A stretch of DNA of 64,000 nucleotides from Aliidiomarina iranensis (GCF_003987135.1 NZ_PIPJ01000004.1:62001-126000), one strand, 5' to 3'; shown: positions 37,284 to 46,265, counted from the stretch's first letter. Translations and numbers: made by a program. The notes: generated from the sequence alone by a model not told the origin.

Positions 37284-38948
37284 ATGAACAAAGAGAATGA
37301 TGAGGCTTTTTGGCTTGCGGCCATAATCGAAGGTTCGGATATTGGCACTTGGCTTTGGAACGTGCAAACGGGTGAAACCGTATTTAATGAACGCTGGGCC
37401 GCACTAATTGGTTACACTTTAGAAGAACTCAAACCCATTAGTATTGAAACCTGGCTCAAATACGCCCACCCTCAAGATTTAGAACGTTCGGAAAAACTTC
37501 TCGACCAGCATTTTCGTGGTGAAACTGATTTCTATCATTGCGATGCACGAATGAAGCACAAGGATGGCCATTGGGTGTGGGTTCGCGATCATGGCAAAGT
37601 GGTTACCCGCACCGCTGAGGGTGAACCGGAATGGGTAGCTGGCTCGCATATTCCGATACACGATGAAATCGGTATTCAATCGCAAGTGAACCGCCTTTCA
37701 GCTATTGCGGATACCATTCCCGGTATGATTTATGAGTTTCGGCAAGATGCCAATGGTACTACTAGCTTTCCTTTCGCTAGCTCAGGTATCTATTCCATAT
37801 ATGGCGTAACGCCTGAACAAGTAAAAGAAGATGCCTCACAAGCCTTTCAAGTTATCCACCCGGATGATTTAGAGCGCGTTGCGCAATCAATTCAAGATTC
37901 ATATGAAACCCTTGATGATTGGTACTGCCAATATCGCGTAACCACAAATGGTGTTGAGCGCTGGGTAACCGGTTATGCGGTGCCGCAGCGAGCGGATGAT
38001 GGCAGTGTGAGCTGGTTCGGCCAAATTGTAGATACCACCTCAGAAAAGCTTGTGGAGTTGCAGCTTCAGCAGAGCACTCAGAATTTAGAGCGAGCGCAGT
38101 GGATAGGCCGTTTGGGCTATTGGCAAGCCAACATGGAAACCGGCGAGCTTTTCTGGTCGGATGTTATTTATGAAATTTTTGGTGTTTCCAAAGATATCTT
38201 TACACCCTCGGTAGATGCATTCTCTAATTTTGTGCACCCCGACGACATTGAGCTGGTACGTGAAAGTGAACGAAAAGCAGCCATAACAGGTGTTCACGAT
38301 GTGGTGCACCGTATTATTAACCCGGATGGTACGATTCGTTGGGTACATGAACTGGCTGATTTAACTCTAAATGAAAATCAAAAATTCTTTAGCGGCACCG
38401 TTCGCGATATAACGGAACAAAAGTTGTACGAAAAAGAGTTAGAACGGCTCAGCCTAACTGATGAATTGACCGGAGTGTACAACCGCCGCTATTTCGTAGA
38501 GCAATTGAAATCTGTGCTGCATAAAGTGAAAGAGCGTGGCAAACAAGCCTGTGTTGCTATCGTTGATATTGATCATTTCAAATCGATAAATGATCAATAT
38601 GGCCATGCCGGAGGAGATAAAGTATTAAGAAAACTAGCTGAATTTGTGCGGCAACGAAGCCGAGCTACTGATACATTCGCTCGGCTTGGTGGCGAAGAGT
38701 TCGGCATTATCATGAGTGATTGCACCCTCGATAAAGCTGTAGAAAAGCTAAATACCATAAGAAAAGAAATTAGCGAACTAAGCTTTGAGCACGAAAACCA
38801 GCGCTTTAGTATAAGCATCACCGCAGGCGTGACCGCAATACGCCCACTCGATAAGAATATCGATGCAGCTTTGAAGCGCGCCGATGATGCCTTATACGAG
38901 GGCAAAACTGCGGGCAGAAACAGGGTTATATCTGCCGTTAACGAATAA
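37284..38948 (+). CDS. Diguanylate cyclase with three PAS domains
   Basis: 554 residues from the ATG at 37284 (a GTG immediately before it is an alternative), with AAGGAA upstream. Three PAS/PAC units (about 10-130, 140-260, 270-385; each has 'HP(Q/D)D' and a W-V-(R/T/H) PAC strand) precede a GGDEF domain. The active site reads GGEEF (from residue 469), 'DIDHFKSINDQYGH' is intact, and an RxxD inhibitory site (RATD) sits five residues before it. Cytoplasmic c-di-GMP synthase with product inhibition. PAS_3-type units suggest a redox or small-molecule signal. Confidence 0.93.
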   Translation: MNKENDEAFWLAAIIEGSDIGTWLWNVQTGETVFNERWAALIGYTLEELKPISIETWLKYAHPQDLERSEKLLDQHFRGETDFYHCDARMKHKDGHWVWVRDHGKVVTRTAEGEPEWVAGSHIPIHDEIGIQSQVNRLSAIADTIPGMIYEFRQDANGTTSFPFASSGIYSIYGVTPEQVKEDASQAFQVIHPDDLERVAQSIQDSYETLDDWYCQYRVTTNGVERWVTGYAVPQRADDGSVSWFGQIVDTTSEKLVELQLQQSTQNLERAQWIGRLGYWQANMETGELFWSDVIYEIFGVSKDIFTPSVDAFSNFVHPDDIELVRESERKAAITGVHDVVHRIINPDGTIRWVHELADLTLNENQKFFSGTVRDITEQKLYEKELERLSLTDELTGVYNRRYFVEQLKSVLHKVKERGKQACVAIVDIDHFKSINDQYGHAGGDKVLRKLAEFVRQRSRATDTFARLGGEEFGIIMSDCTLDKAVEKLNTIRKEISELSFEHENQRFSISITAGVTAIRPLDKNIDAALKRADDALYEGKTAGRNRVISAVNE

Positions 38949-38987
38949 TAAATCCCTACCAGAGCTCGTGCTCACCAAACGAAATTA

Positions 38988-39044
38988 GATAATATATTAT
39001 CCAAAACTATCCATTTTTGGCTATAATAGATAACATATTATCTA
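38988..39044. promoter_or_regulatory. Twin palindromic operators around the hipBA promoter
   Basis: GATAATATATTATC (38988-39001, perfect palindrome) and TAGATAACATATTATCTA (39027-39044, one mismatch) share the half-site GATAA. Between them lies a consensus -10 TATAAT (39022-39027). The second operator begins at the end of the -10 and ends 16 bases before the hipB ATG. Paired operators bound cooperatively by HipB are known from E. coli hipBA. Confidence 0.8.
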
Positions 39045-39060
39045 TTTTGGAGTTTGCTTG

Positions 39061-39354
39061 ATGGGCCGTTATCAATTAATCGACGACATCGACGTTCAAC
39101 AGGCGTTTGCTGCTCATTTACGCAAACTTCGCGAGAACGCCAAGCTTTCGCGTAATGCATTGGCCGAGCGTAGCACTGTGCCTGCCGCAACCATAAAGCG
39201 CTTTGAACTTACTGGGCATATATCCTTTCGCCAGTTACTTCTACTGTGGCAATGCTTGGATAAGCTTGAACGCTTATATCAGCTTGCGCAATCTTCCGAG
39301 CGCTCTTCAGCTATGCCTACAACCATTGCTGAGGTATTAAAAAATGAGCTTTAA
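39061..39354 (+). CDS. hipB: HipB-like HTH antitoxin
   Basis: 97 residues from the ATG at 39061, with TTGGAG upstream; a TTG one codon earlier is possible. XRE helix-turn-helix: 'LRKLRENAKLSRNALAERSTVPAATIKRFELTGHISFRQLLLLWQCL'. The 3' end overlaps hipA by 11 bases, indicating coupled translation. Expected to neutralise HipA and repress the operon through the paired operators upstream. Confidence 0.9.
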   Translation: MGRYQLIDDIDVQQAFAAHLRKLRENAKLSRNALAERSTVPAATIKRFELTGHISFRQLLLLWQCLDKLERLYQLAQSSERSSAMPTTIAEVLKNEL

Positions 39355-40642
39355 GCCTATACAAAAACTTGATGTACAGCGAACTCTTAGCAACGGTGCG
39401 CAAGTAAAGCTCGGAACCTTGGCGCAAAACCAGCAAGGCGTTTTTTTTCAATATGAACGCGAATATGTAGCAAATTTCCCGCACCTTTCGCCCTTCACTC
39501 TGAACTTTGATACGGCATTGCAACGAGCGCCCAAAAAGCCTCATCAGGGCCTGCATGGTGCTTTTTCTGATAGTTTGCCCGATGGATGGGGCTCGCTGCT
39601 ACAAAATCGTGTATTTCGCCAGCATGGTATTTTACCGGCTTTGGTTACGCCAATGGATAGGCTTGCTTTTGTAGGTAACAGAGGTATGGGGGCACTTTCA
39701 TTTTCTCCTGTATCTGAATATGCAGTTACAACTGAAGGCGATATTGATATTGCTACTTTGGGCAATGAAGCTGCAAAAATTTTTGATAACCAAACCGGCG
39801 ATGTTCTCAATGCACTTATCGCTGCCGGAAGCTCTGGGGGCGCAAGGCCAAAAGCACAGATATACATGCCGCCAAACTCAAATAAAACCTGCCGCACGCA
39901 GCCTAAAGGTGATGACGAGGCCTGGTTAATAAAATTCACTTCCGAGAACTTACCGCTTAAGCATGAGGAAGGATTGTGTGAAGCTGTGTATTTGCATCTC
40001 GCTGGGCTTGCTAAGTTGCAACCAGCTGAATTTCAATTGATTCCGGCGCCTGCAAACAGTAATGCAAGTGCTTGGTTAGCGGTAAAAAGATTCGATTGGG
40101 TTAATAACTCTGAAGGCACACACGGTAACTTACATATGCTTAGTGCGTGCGCTATGCTTGATGCTGATTATCGAACACCAAGTTTAGATTATGAATCACT
40201 GATAAAAGCGAGCCGCACACTCTGCCAAGCACCCGCGGTAGGCTTGCTGCAATTTCGCCGGGCCGTGTTTAATTTACTTGCCTGTAATCAAGATGATCAC
40301 AGTAAGAACTGGGCGTTCTTGCAAACCGATAATGGCGCTTGGGAAGCCGCACCCTTTTACGATGTTACTTTTAGCCCTCACCCTTTTTCGGAACATGCCA
40401 CCGCATACTTAGGTTTCGGGAAAAAACCTCCCTTATCAGCAATGAAAAAGCTTGCTGAACGAGCTGGGTATAGTTCATGGAAAAATGCACAACTGGATAT
40501 TCAGCTCGTTGCGGACTCACTGGCTAACTTTACTCAGGTTGCCCATGATTTCGGTGTAGCTAAACAAACAACCGCGTTAATTCAAAAGCAATTAAACCGC
40601 GTGTACGAAGACCACAAATACTTGTTCCCTAGATTCAACTAA
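39344..40642 (+). CDS. hipA: HipA-like serine/threonine kinase toxin
   Basis: 432 residues. HipA fold: N-terminal beta domain ('GVFFQYEREYV...LSPFTLNF'), 'GLHGAFSDSLPDGWG', the P-loop-like 'GSSGGARPKAQI', catalytic 'NQDDHSKNWAF' and the Mg-binding 'YDVTFSP'. HipA kinases phosphorylate tRNA synthetases or other targets and induce dormancy. All key residues are present, so the toxin is probably active. Length matches the family. Confidence 0.93.
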   Translation: MSFKPIQKLDVQRTLSNGAQVKLGTLAQNQQGVFFQYEREYVANFPHLSPFTLNFDTALQRAPKKPHQGLHGAFSDSLPDGWGSLLQNRVFRQHGILPALVTPMDRLAFVGNRGMGALSFSPVSEYAVTTEGDIDIATLGNEAAKIFDNQTGDVLNALIAAGSSGGARPKAQIYMPPNSNKTCRTQPKGDDEAWLIKFTSENLPLKHEEGLCEAVYLHLAGLAKLQPAEFQLIPAPANSNASAWLAVKRFDWVNNSEGTHGNLHMLSACAMLDADYRTPSLDYESLIKASRTLCQAPAVGLLQFRRAVFNLLACNQDDHSKNWAFLQTDNGAWEAAPFYDVTFSPHPFSEHATAYLGFGKKPPLSAMKKLAERAGYSSWKNAQLDIQLVADSLANFTQVAHDFGVAKQTTALIQKQLNRVYEDHKYLFPRFN

Positions 40643-40752
40643 TAACTAGTGCCGATTCACAATTGTTTTTGCTGCCCATGTTTTTACTGATCATAACTAG
40701 GCCAATTGGCGTATAATGCATTTACTAACATCCCTGCAAGGTAGCAATTCCT

Positions 40753-41793
40753 ATGTTGAAACAGAAACCCTCCGCACTACCCCTGCGCTATGCCATTATT
40801 CTTGGCGCTGTAGGTGGGCTTGGCGCTTTAATATTCGCGGTAGCTGGTGGCCTTGGCCAATCGGCTGTAACCGCACAAGATTTCGTAGATTTGCAAGAAG
40901 GTGGCAACCCGCACCTCGGTTTTCGCCGTGCTCATGCCAAAGGCTTTTGCATAGCCGGTGAGTTTGTGAGTAATGGTTCTTTACAGCCTTTTTCCACGGC
41001 TCCTATGTTTGCGGCAAGCTCTACGCCATTTGTGGGGCGCATCTCAATTGCGGGAAATAATCCAACCGCACCAGATTTGAATGCCCCTGTTCGCAGTTTA
41101 GCTCTAAGCTTGGGCGAAGGTGCAAACCGTTGGCAAACAGCTATGAACACGCCACCGGTTATGGCGGTAGTTACGCCAGAAGCATTTTATGAACAGCTAC
41201 AGGCGTTATCACCCGACCCAGAAACCGGAGAGCGTAACCCTGAGCGCATCCGTGCCTTTTTTGCTGAACATCCAGAAACTCAAACTTTTCGCAATTGGCA
41301 AGCCGGCTACACGCCAAGCAACAGCTTTGCCACGGAAATTTATCACAGCATCAATGCTTTTTACCTCATTAACGAAAATGGTGAGCGGCAAGCCGTGCGT
41401 TGGGCAGCCATGCCTACGGTTAACAATGGCGAACCACTTAATTCCGATGATACCAATGCGTTGCAAAACGAATTCTTTAATCGCGTGGAATCGGCACCGG
41501 TAGCCTTTGATTTAACCTTCACCTTTGCCAGCGGAGCTGATGATGAAACCAACCCAACCGTGCTTTGGCCCTCCGAGCGCCGAAACATGATTGCGGGGCA
41601 AATTGTGGTTCAGAAAGCGGTGCCTGAAGGTGAGGGCAACTGTAATAACATTAACTTTGATCCTTTAATTTTACCCACTGGCATGGCGGCTACGGCCGAC
41701 CCTATTCTCCGTGCCCGTTCAGCTGCGTATGCGGAATCTTATCGTCGCCGTGCACGCGAGCATTTACTTCAGCAAGCACCGGAGAATAACTAA
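40753..41793 (+). CDS. Periplasmic catalase-like haem protein (SrpA type)
   Basis: 346 residues. An N-terminal membrane anchor/signal (about 13-38), then a minimal catalase fold: 'NPHLGFRRAHAKGFCIAGEF' with the distal His, and the C-terminal 'DPILRARSAAYAESYRRR' holding the proximal haem Tyr. Proteins of this catalase-family peroxidase group oxidise peroxides using electrons from a cytochrome. The stop codon overlaps the start of the cytochrome b561 gene (TAATG), which fits that pairing. AAGGTAG precedes the ATG. Confidence 0.9.
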   Translation: MLKQKPSALPLRYAIILGAVGGLGALIFAVAGGLGQSAVTAQDFVDLQEGGNPHLGFRRAHAKGFCIAGEFVSNGSLQPFSTAPMFAASSTPFVGRISIAGNNPTAPDLNAPVRSLALSLGEGANRWQTAMNTPPVMAVVTPEAFYEQLQALSPDPETGERNPERIRAFFAEHPETQTFRNWQAGYTPSNSFATEIYHSINAFYLINENGERQAVRWAAMPTVNNGEPLNSDDTNALQNEFFNRVESAPVAFDLTFTFASGADDETNPTVLWPSERRNMIAGQIVVQKAVPEGEGNCNNINFDPLILPTGMAATADPILRARSAAYAESYRRRAREHLLQQAPENN

Positions 41794-42338
41794 TGAGCCA
41801 GCCAACTACTTATGCACTTTCAGCTCGGGTGATGCATTGGGCCATGGCCCTTTTGTTACTTTCCATGATTTTCGCGGGCCTTGCCATGGTGCAAAGTTTA
41901 CAGCCATGGCATTTAACGCTACTTGGTTTGCATAAATCCTTTGGCGTTATTGCGCTATTGGCCGTAATTGTTCGCCTTATTATTCGCCTGCGAAACGCTA
42001 CCCCAGCCTTGCCTGATAGTATTCCAGCCATGCAAAAGCGCATTGCTCATGCTTCTCATTGGCTTTTATATGCGGCCATGTTTGCTATGCCACTGAGTGG
42101 TTATTTCATGCAGAATGCGGCGGGCCGGCCTGTTGCGGTGTTTGATTGGTTTACTTTACCAGCACTTTTGCCGGAAAGTTTGCCGTTGTATGGCTTCTTT
42201 CGTGAGATGCATGCACTTGTTGCTTGGGCACTAATTGCGCTACTGTTAATACATATTGCTGCGGCACTGCATCATGGGTTAGTAAAACGCGATGGTGTGC
42301 TGCAAAGCATGACAGGCCGAAAACAAAAACAACAATAA
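41793..42338 (+). CDS. Cytochrome b561 (CybB family)
   Basis: 181 residues, four transmembrane helices. Haem-ligand His residues lie in 'RVMHWAMALLLL', 'LHKSFGVIALL', 'HASHWLLYAAMF' and 'IHIAAALHHGL'. It passes electrons from the quinol pool through the inner membrane, here probably to the catalase-like protein encoded immediately upstream and coupled by a 1-base overlap. Confidence 0.93.
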   Translation: MSQPTTYALSARVMHWAMALLLLSMIFAGLAMVQSLQPWHLTLLGLHKSFGVIALLAVIVRLIIRLRNATPALPDSIPAMQKRIAHASHWLLYAAMFAMPLSGYFMQNAAGRPVAVFDWFTLPALLPESLPLYGFFREMHALVAWALIALLLIHIAAALHHGLVKRDGVLQSMTGRKQKQQ

Positions 42339-42379
42339 CAAAGCCCCACTTTGATACCCACTTCGAATAGGTGGAAAAC

Positions 42380-42416
42380 CAAGGTTGGGGCCCGAACGCT
42401 GGAGCACCCAACCTTG
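42380..42416 (+). promoter_or_regulatory. RNA hairpin enclosing the ribosome-binding site of the M24 peptidase gene
   Basis: CAAGGTTGGG (42380-42389) pairs perfectly with CCCAACCTTG (42407-42416). The 17-base loop holds the GGAG Shine-Dalgarno (42401-42404), and the 3' arm contains the TTG start codon (42414-42416). No U-tract follows, so this is not a standard terminator. It could gate translation. Confidence 0.6.
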
Positions 42417-43847
42417 AAACTATTTAGCCGCACGCACAACCTAAAGAAGTCCGCTCATATTCGCTTACCGTTAGCTGCTCTATTAACCACAGCGTTGTTC
42501 ACAGCCAACGCCTGTGCTACTACTAGCCAAGCTTTTAACGAAAGTGAGTACACACCAACTCAAGGCCGCGTGATTACTTCGGCCAATGAATTTTCGGTGT
42601 TGCAACACCGCGATCGAATTGCCCCTGAAAACGCCATGCTCAATGAGCGGCTAGAAACTCTGCTGCCAAGGTTAATGGCCGAGGCGGATTTAGATATGTG
42701 GTTAGTGATTAACCGTGAGTATGCTGAAGATCCGGTGTATTTCAGCTTGGTTCCGCAACCTACCTTCGCTGCACGCCGAACCACCATGCTGATTTTCAAC
42801 AAACTTGAAGATGGCAGCGTTGAGCGCCTTTCAGTGAATACCTATCCGCTCGGTGGGCCCTATGAATCGGCATGGTCTGGTGGTGATCTTGATGAGCAAT
42901 GGGCGGCTTTAGCCGAGCTTATTGTGGAGAAAAACCCAGAACGTATCGGTATTAACGTTTCCAAGCATTGGCCCGAGGCGGATGGTTTAACCCAAGGCAT
43001 GCATAATCGCTTAGCCGAAGTATTACCAAGTAACCTGCAAAACCGTTTAGTGCCAGCCGAAGATTTAGTGGTGCGCTGGTTAGAAACCCGCACGCAAGCC
43101 GAGCTTGATGTATATGCCCATGCCGTTGGCCTTGCTCGCGGTGTAATTGCTGAAGCCTTTAGCGCTAAGGTAATCACCCCAGGTGCTACCACAACCGACG
43201 ATGTGGCTTGGTATCTTCGCCATCGCTTTGAAGAATTGCAGCTACCGGTATGGTTTATGCCCTATGTAACCTTTCAACGCGAAGGCATTGAATGTGCCGC
43301 CGATGCACCGTTTTGCAGCACCAATACGGGCGTTATTCAACGGGGCGATGTTTTGCACACCGATGTGGGTATTTGCTATCTGAAAATGTGTACTGATACA
43401 CAAGAAATGGCCTACGTTTTGAAAAACCACGAAAACGATGTGCCTGAAGGGTTAAAAAGTGCGCTTGCCACTGGCAACCGCTGGCAGGATATTTTAACCG
43501 GCTCATTTGTTACGGGGCGAAGCGGCAACGAAATTTTGGCAGCAACTCGCACTGAAAGCGAGCGCCAGGGTATTTTGAGTAGCACTTACACGCACCCTAT
43601 CGGCTTTTTCGGCCATGCGCCGGGGCCAACGATTGGCATGTGGGATAACCAAGGCGAAACACCCGTAAACGGCGATTGGCCGTTGTACCCCAACACAGCC
43701 CATTCCATTGAGGGCAATATTAAGCAGGCTATTCCAGAATGGGATAATCAAACCGTACAAATTATGCTGGAACAAAGCAGTTACTTTGATGGCGAAAGGG
43801 TTTTGTATTTAGCCGGCCGCCAAACTCAGTGGCATTTGATTCGTTAA
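42414..43847 (+). CDS. Exported M24-family (Xaa-Pro aminopeptidase-like) metallopeptidase
   Basis: 477 residues from a TTG at 42414. This start is chosen because GGAG lies 9 bases upstream and the peptide then begins with a proper signal sequence (KLFSRTHNLKKSAHIRLPLAALLTTALF...). An earlier TTG at 42351 is the alternative. The creatinase-like N-domain is followed by an M24 pita-bread domain: metal ligands lie in 'VLHTDVGICYLKMCTDTQ' (Asp pair), 'THPIGFFGHAPGP' (His) and the C-terminal Glu region. Probably a periplasmic peptidase. The signal has a Cys ('TANACATT') that might instead be a lipobox, though its context is poor. Confidence 0.85.
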   Translation: MKLFSRTHNLKKSAHIRLPLAALLTTALFTANACATTSQAFNESEYTPTQGRVITSANEFSVLQHRDRIAPENAMLNERLETLLPRLMAEADLDMWLVINREYAEDPVYFSLVPQPTFAARRTTMLIFNKLEDGSVERLSVNTYPLGGPYESAWSGGDLDEQWAALAELIVEKNPERIGINVSKHWPEADGLTQGMHNRLAEVLPSNLQNRLVPAEDLVVRWLETRTQAELDVYAHAVGLARGVIAEAFSAKVITPGATTTDDVAWYLRHRFEELQLPVWFMPYVTFQREGIECAADAPFCSTNTGVIQRGDVLHTDVGICYLKMCTDTQEMAYVLKNHENDVPEGLKSALATGNRWQDILTGSFVTGRSGNEILAATRTESERQGILSSTYTHPIGFFGHAPGPTIGMWDNQGETPVNGDWPLYPNTAHSIEGNIKQAIPEWDNQTVQIMLEQSSYFDGERVLYLAGRQTQWHLIR

Positions 43848-43873
43848 ATAAAAATTTTATTCACCCCATCAGA

Positions 43874-43901
43874 TTGACATACTATATTAGGTATATATAC
43901 T
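43874..43901 (+). promoter_or_regulatory. Sigma-70 promoter of the RelE/HigA-like pair
   Basis: -35 TTGACA (43874-43879), 16-base spacer, -10 TATACT (43896-43901). The start codon at 43909 lies only 7 bases after the -10, so the transcript would have almost no leader. The AT-rich spacer includes the palindrome GTATATATAC (43891-43900). Confidence 0.7.
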
Positions 43902-43908
43902 TTTAGTC

Positions 43909-44193
43909 ATGTGGACAATATTCGAGCATAAAAGATTAGATAAGCAGCTTTCTAAAGCGCCGATAGAAATTCAGAAGCGTTACGAAAAATGGAAGGATAT
44001 TGTCCAAATCTCTGGTCCGTTTGGTCTGCGCGCGATCAGAGGATTTAATGACGAAGCACTTTCTGGAAATTGGAAAGGTTACCGGTCATCTCGCCTTAAT
44101 CAACAATATCGAGTTATCTACTTAATAGAAAATGGCGAAATGTACGTCCAGGTGGTGGAAATAACACCGCACGATTATCGCAGGAGGTCTTAA
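43909..44193 (+). CDS. RelE/HigB-type mRNA interferase toxin
   Basis: 94 residues. RelE/ParE fold: 'IFEHKRLDKQLSKAPIEIQKRYEKWKDIV', 'LRAIRGFNDEALSGNWKGYRSSRLNQQYRVIYLIENGEMYVQVVEITPHDYRR', the last part matching the HigB/RelE C-terminal strand with catalytic basic and His residues. The toxin precedes its antitoxin, the HigBA order. No Shine-Dalgarno is visible before the ATG. Confidence 0.88.
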   Translation: MWTIFEHKRLDKQLSKAPIEIQKRYEKWKDIVQISGPFGLRAIRGFNDEALSGNWKGYRSSRLNQQYRVIYLIENGEMYVQVVEITPHDYRRRS

Positions 44194-44480
44194 TGAAAGA
44201 TTTTCAAAAAGCAAAAACACGTATGAATTTATCTAGCGGTGAATCGGTTAGAATCATGCGCGAACTACAAGAACTTAGCCAGAACGAGTTAGCAAAGCTT
44301 GCCAATATCCCTCAATCAACTATATCTGCCATTGAAAACGACAGGGTTAATTTGGGCGTAGAGCGAGCGAAATCACTTGCAAGAGCCTTGAAATGCCATC
44401 CAGCCGTACTCGTTTTTCCAGGCTGGGAAGTTGAGAATGGTAATTCTGTGGTTAATCAAGAAGCTGAAAGCGTGGCTTAG
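44193..44480 (+). CDS. HigA-like XRE antitoxin
   Basis: 95 residues; ATG overlaps the toxin stop by one base (TAATG) and has AGGAGG just upstream inside the toxin gene. HTH: 'RIMRELQELSQNELAKLANIPQSTISAIENDRVNLGVERAKSLARALKCHPAVLVFP'. Because only the antitoxin has a good ribosome-binding site, it may be made in excess over the toxin. Confidence 0.9.
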   Translation: MKDFQKAKTRMNLSSGESVRIMRELQELSQNELAKLANIPQSTISAIENDRVNLGVERAKSLARALKCHPAVLVFPGWEVENGNSVVNQEAESVA

Positions 44481-44646
44481 GTTCTCCATTTATCAAAACA
44501 CTTTGCGTAAACATCCTATACGGGCGAACCCAAAGCAATTTCTCACCGTAGATAAGCAGTACGAGTTTTCAACCTTTTAAATGTAACAACACGTGCGCAG
44601 CAGGATATATGCGGTGCACGAAAAAAACAAAAAAAAAGGATTAGTT

Positions 44647-46215
44647 ATGGATAAGCCCGTTATTGCCAATAATAAACCGGCAAAAGTAGAACTCTCTAAA
44701 GGCGAAACTTACTATTTTTGCACGTGTGGCCGCTCAAGCGACCAGCCGTTTTGTGATGGCTCCCACAAAAACACTGATTTCTCCCCGAAATCATTTAGCC
44801 CAGATGAAAGCGGCGATGCCTATCTTTGCCAGTGTAAGCATACGAAAAACCCGCCTTATTGCGATGGCAGCCACAAGCAATTCGATTCTGAGCAAGTGGG
44901 CGAAGAAGGCCCGGGTGTTGACGATAGTGTTGATGAAGCTGGCAGTAAAGATGAAATGCCCAAACCAGAAGCCACGAAAGAAGAGCCTGGGGTTGAGTTT
45001 ATTCACGATTTAGCGAAAAACGGCCTCAAAAATATGGGCAGCCACGGCCCCATGGTCGCCATGGGTGTACCGCGCGATAAGTTGCCAAAGTGGGATGATA
45101 TTCAGGTGATGGTGGCGCAAATGGCCACGAAACCGCTAATGGAAGATGTTGAAGTAGATAGCAAACTAATTATTGGCCCGGAAGCGAAAAAGCCGTTGCA
45201 GCTCGATATTCCGTTATTTGTTTCTGATATGAGCTTTGGTGCCATTTCGCTAGAGGCCAAGGTAGCTCTTGCCCGCGGTGCGCACAAAGCCGGCACCGGT
45301 ATTTGTTCGGGCGAAGGCGGCATGCTGCCAGAAGAAAAAGATGAGAGCTCACGTTATTTTTATGAATTGGCCAGCGCGCAATTCGGCTTTCATGAAGAGC
45401 AACTGCGCGATATTCAGGCCTTTCATTTTAAAGGTGGCCAAGGTGCCAAAACGGGTACCGGTGGGCATTTACCTGGAAACAAGAATACCAAGCGAATTTC
45501 AGAAGTGCGGGGCATTCCGGAAGGCGAACCGGCCATTTCACCGCCTACCTTTAAAGATCTTTCCAGTGTGGCTGATTTTCGTGCCTTTGCCGATCGCGTT
45601 CGCGAAATTACCGGCGGTGTGCCTGTGGGCTTTAAACTGAGCGCTAATCACATTGAACGAGATGTGCAATTTGCCCTCGATGCGGGCGCTGATTACATTA
45701 TTTTAGATGGCCGTGGTGGTGGCACCGGCGCTGCTCCAGCCATGTTCCGCGATCATATCAGCGTACCCACCATTCCTGCTTTAGCTCGTGCGCGGCGTTA
45801 TCTGGATCAACAGGGTGCTAGCGGCCGGGTAACGCTCATTGTCACCGGCGGTTTACGCTTACCCATTGATTTTGTTAAAGCTATGGCGCTAGGCGCAGAT
45901 GGCATTGCCGTTGCCAATAGTGCCATTCAGGCCATTGGTTGTGTGGGGGCCCGCATGTGCAACACCAACAACTGCCCTTCGGGTATTGCCACGCAGCGCG
46001 AAGATCTGCGCAAACGGTTAAATGTTGATGTGGCAGCTGAGCGTTTGAGTAATTATTTCAATGCCTCGAATGAGCTAATGAAGGTAATGGCTCGGGCCTG
46101 CGGCCATAATCGGTTGAGTGATTTTAATATCAACGATATTGGCACCTGGCAGCGCGAACTTGCGCTTTTAGCCGGCATTCCTTACACCGGTATTCCTATT
46201 GAAACGCTGAGCTAG
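44647..46215 (+). CDS. Double CDGSH iron-sulfur domain fused to a glutamate-synthase FMN domain
   Basis: 522 residues from the ATG at 44647 (AAGGA 7 bases upstream). Two CDGSH [2Fe-2S] motifs come first: Cys25/Cys27/Cys36/His40 (CTCGRSSDQPFCDGSH) and Cys61/Cys63/Cys72/His76 (CQCKHTKNPPYCDGSH). After an acidic linker (about 80-115) follows the GltB-type FMN-binding barrel: 'FVSDMSFGAISLEAKVALA', 'FKGGQGAKTGTGGHLPG', 'DYIILDGRGGGTGAAP' and the 3Fe-4S cysteines C-x5-C-x4-C ('CVGARMCNTNNC'). No glutaminase domain is present, so it is not a complete glutamate synthase. Likely an electron-transfer flavoprotein of unknown substrate. Confidence 0.92.
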   Translation: MDKPVIANNKPAKVELSKGETYYFCTCGRSSDQPFCDGSHKNTDFSPKSFSPDESGDAYLCQCKHTKNPPYCDGSHKQFDSEQVGEEGPGVDDSVDEAGSKDEMPKPEATKEEPGVEFIHDLAKNGLKNMGSHGPMVAMGVPRDKLPKWDDIQVMVAQMATKPLMEDVEVDSKLIIGPEAKKPLQLDIPLFVSDMSFGAISLEAKVALARGAHKAGTGICSGEGGMLPEEKDESSRYFYELASAQFGFHEEQLRDIQAFHFKGGQGAKTGTGGHLPGNKNTKRISEVRGIPEGEPAISPPTFKDLSSVADFRAFADRVREITGGVPVGFKLSANHIERDVQFALDAGADYIILDGRGGGTGAAPAMFRDHISVPTIPALARARRYLDQQGASGRVTLIVTGGLRLPIDFVKAMALGADGIAVANSAIQAIGCVGARMCNTNNCPSGIATQREDLRKRLNVDVAAERLSNYFNASNELMKVMARACGHNRLSDFNINDIGTWQRELALLAGIPYTGIPIETLS

Positions 46216-46265
46216 CAAAGAGTGAATGGTTATTAAGCAAATGCCAGCAAGGTAAATGCTGAATA

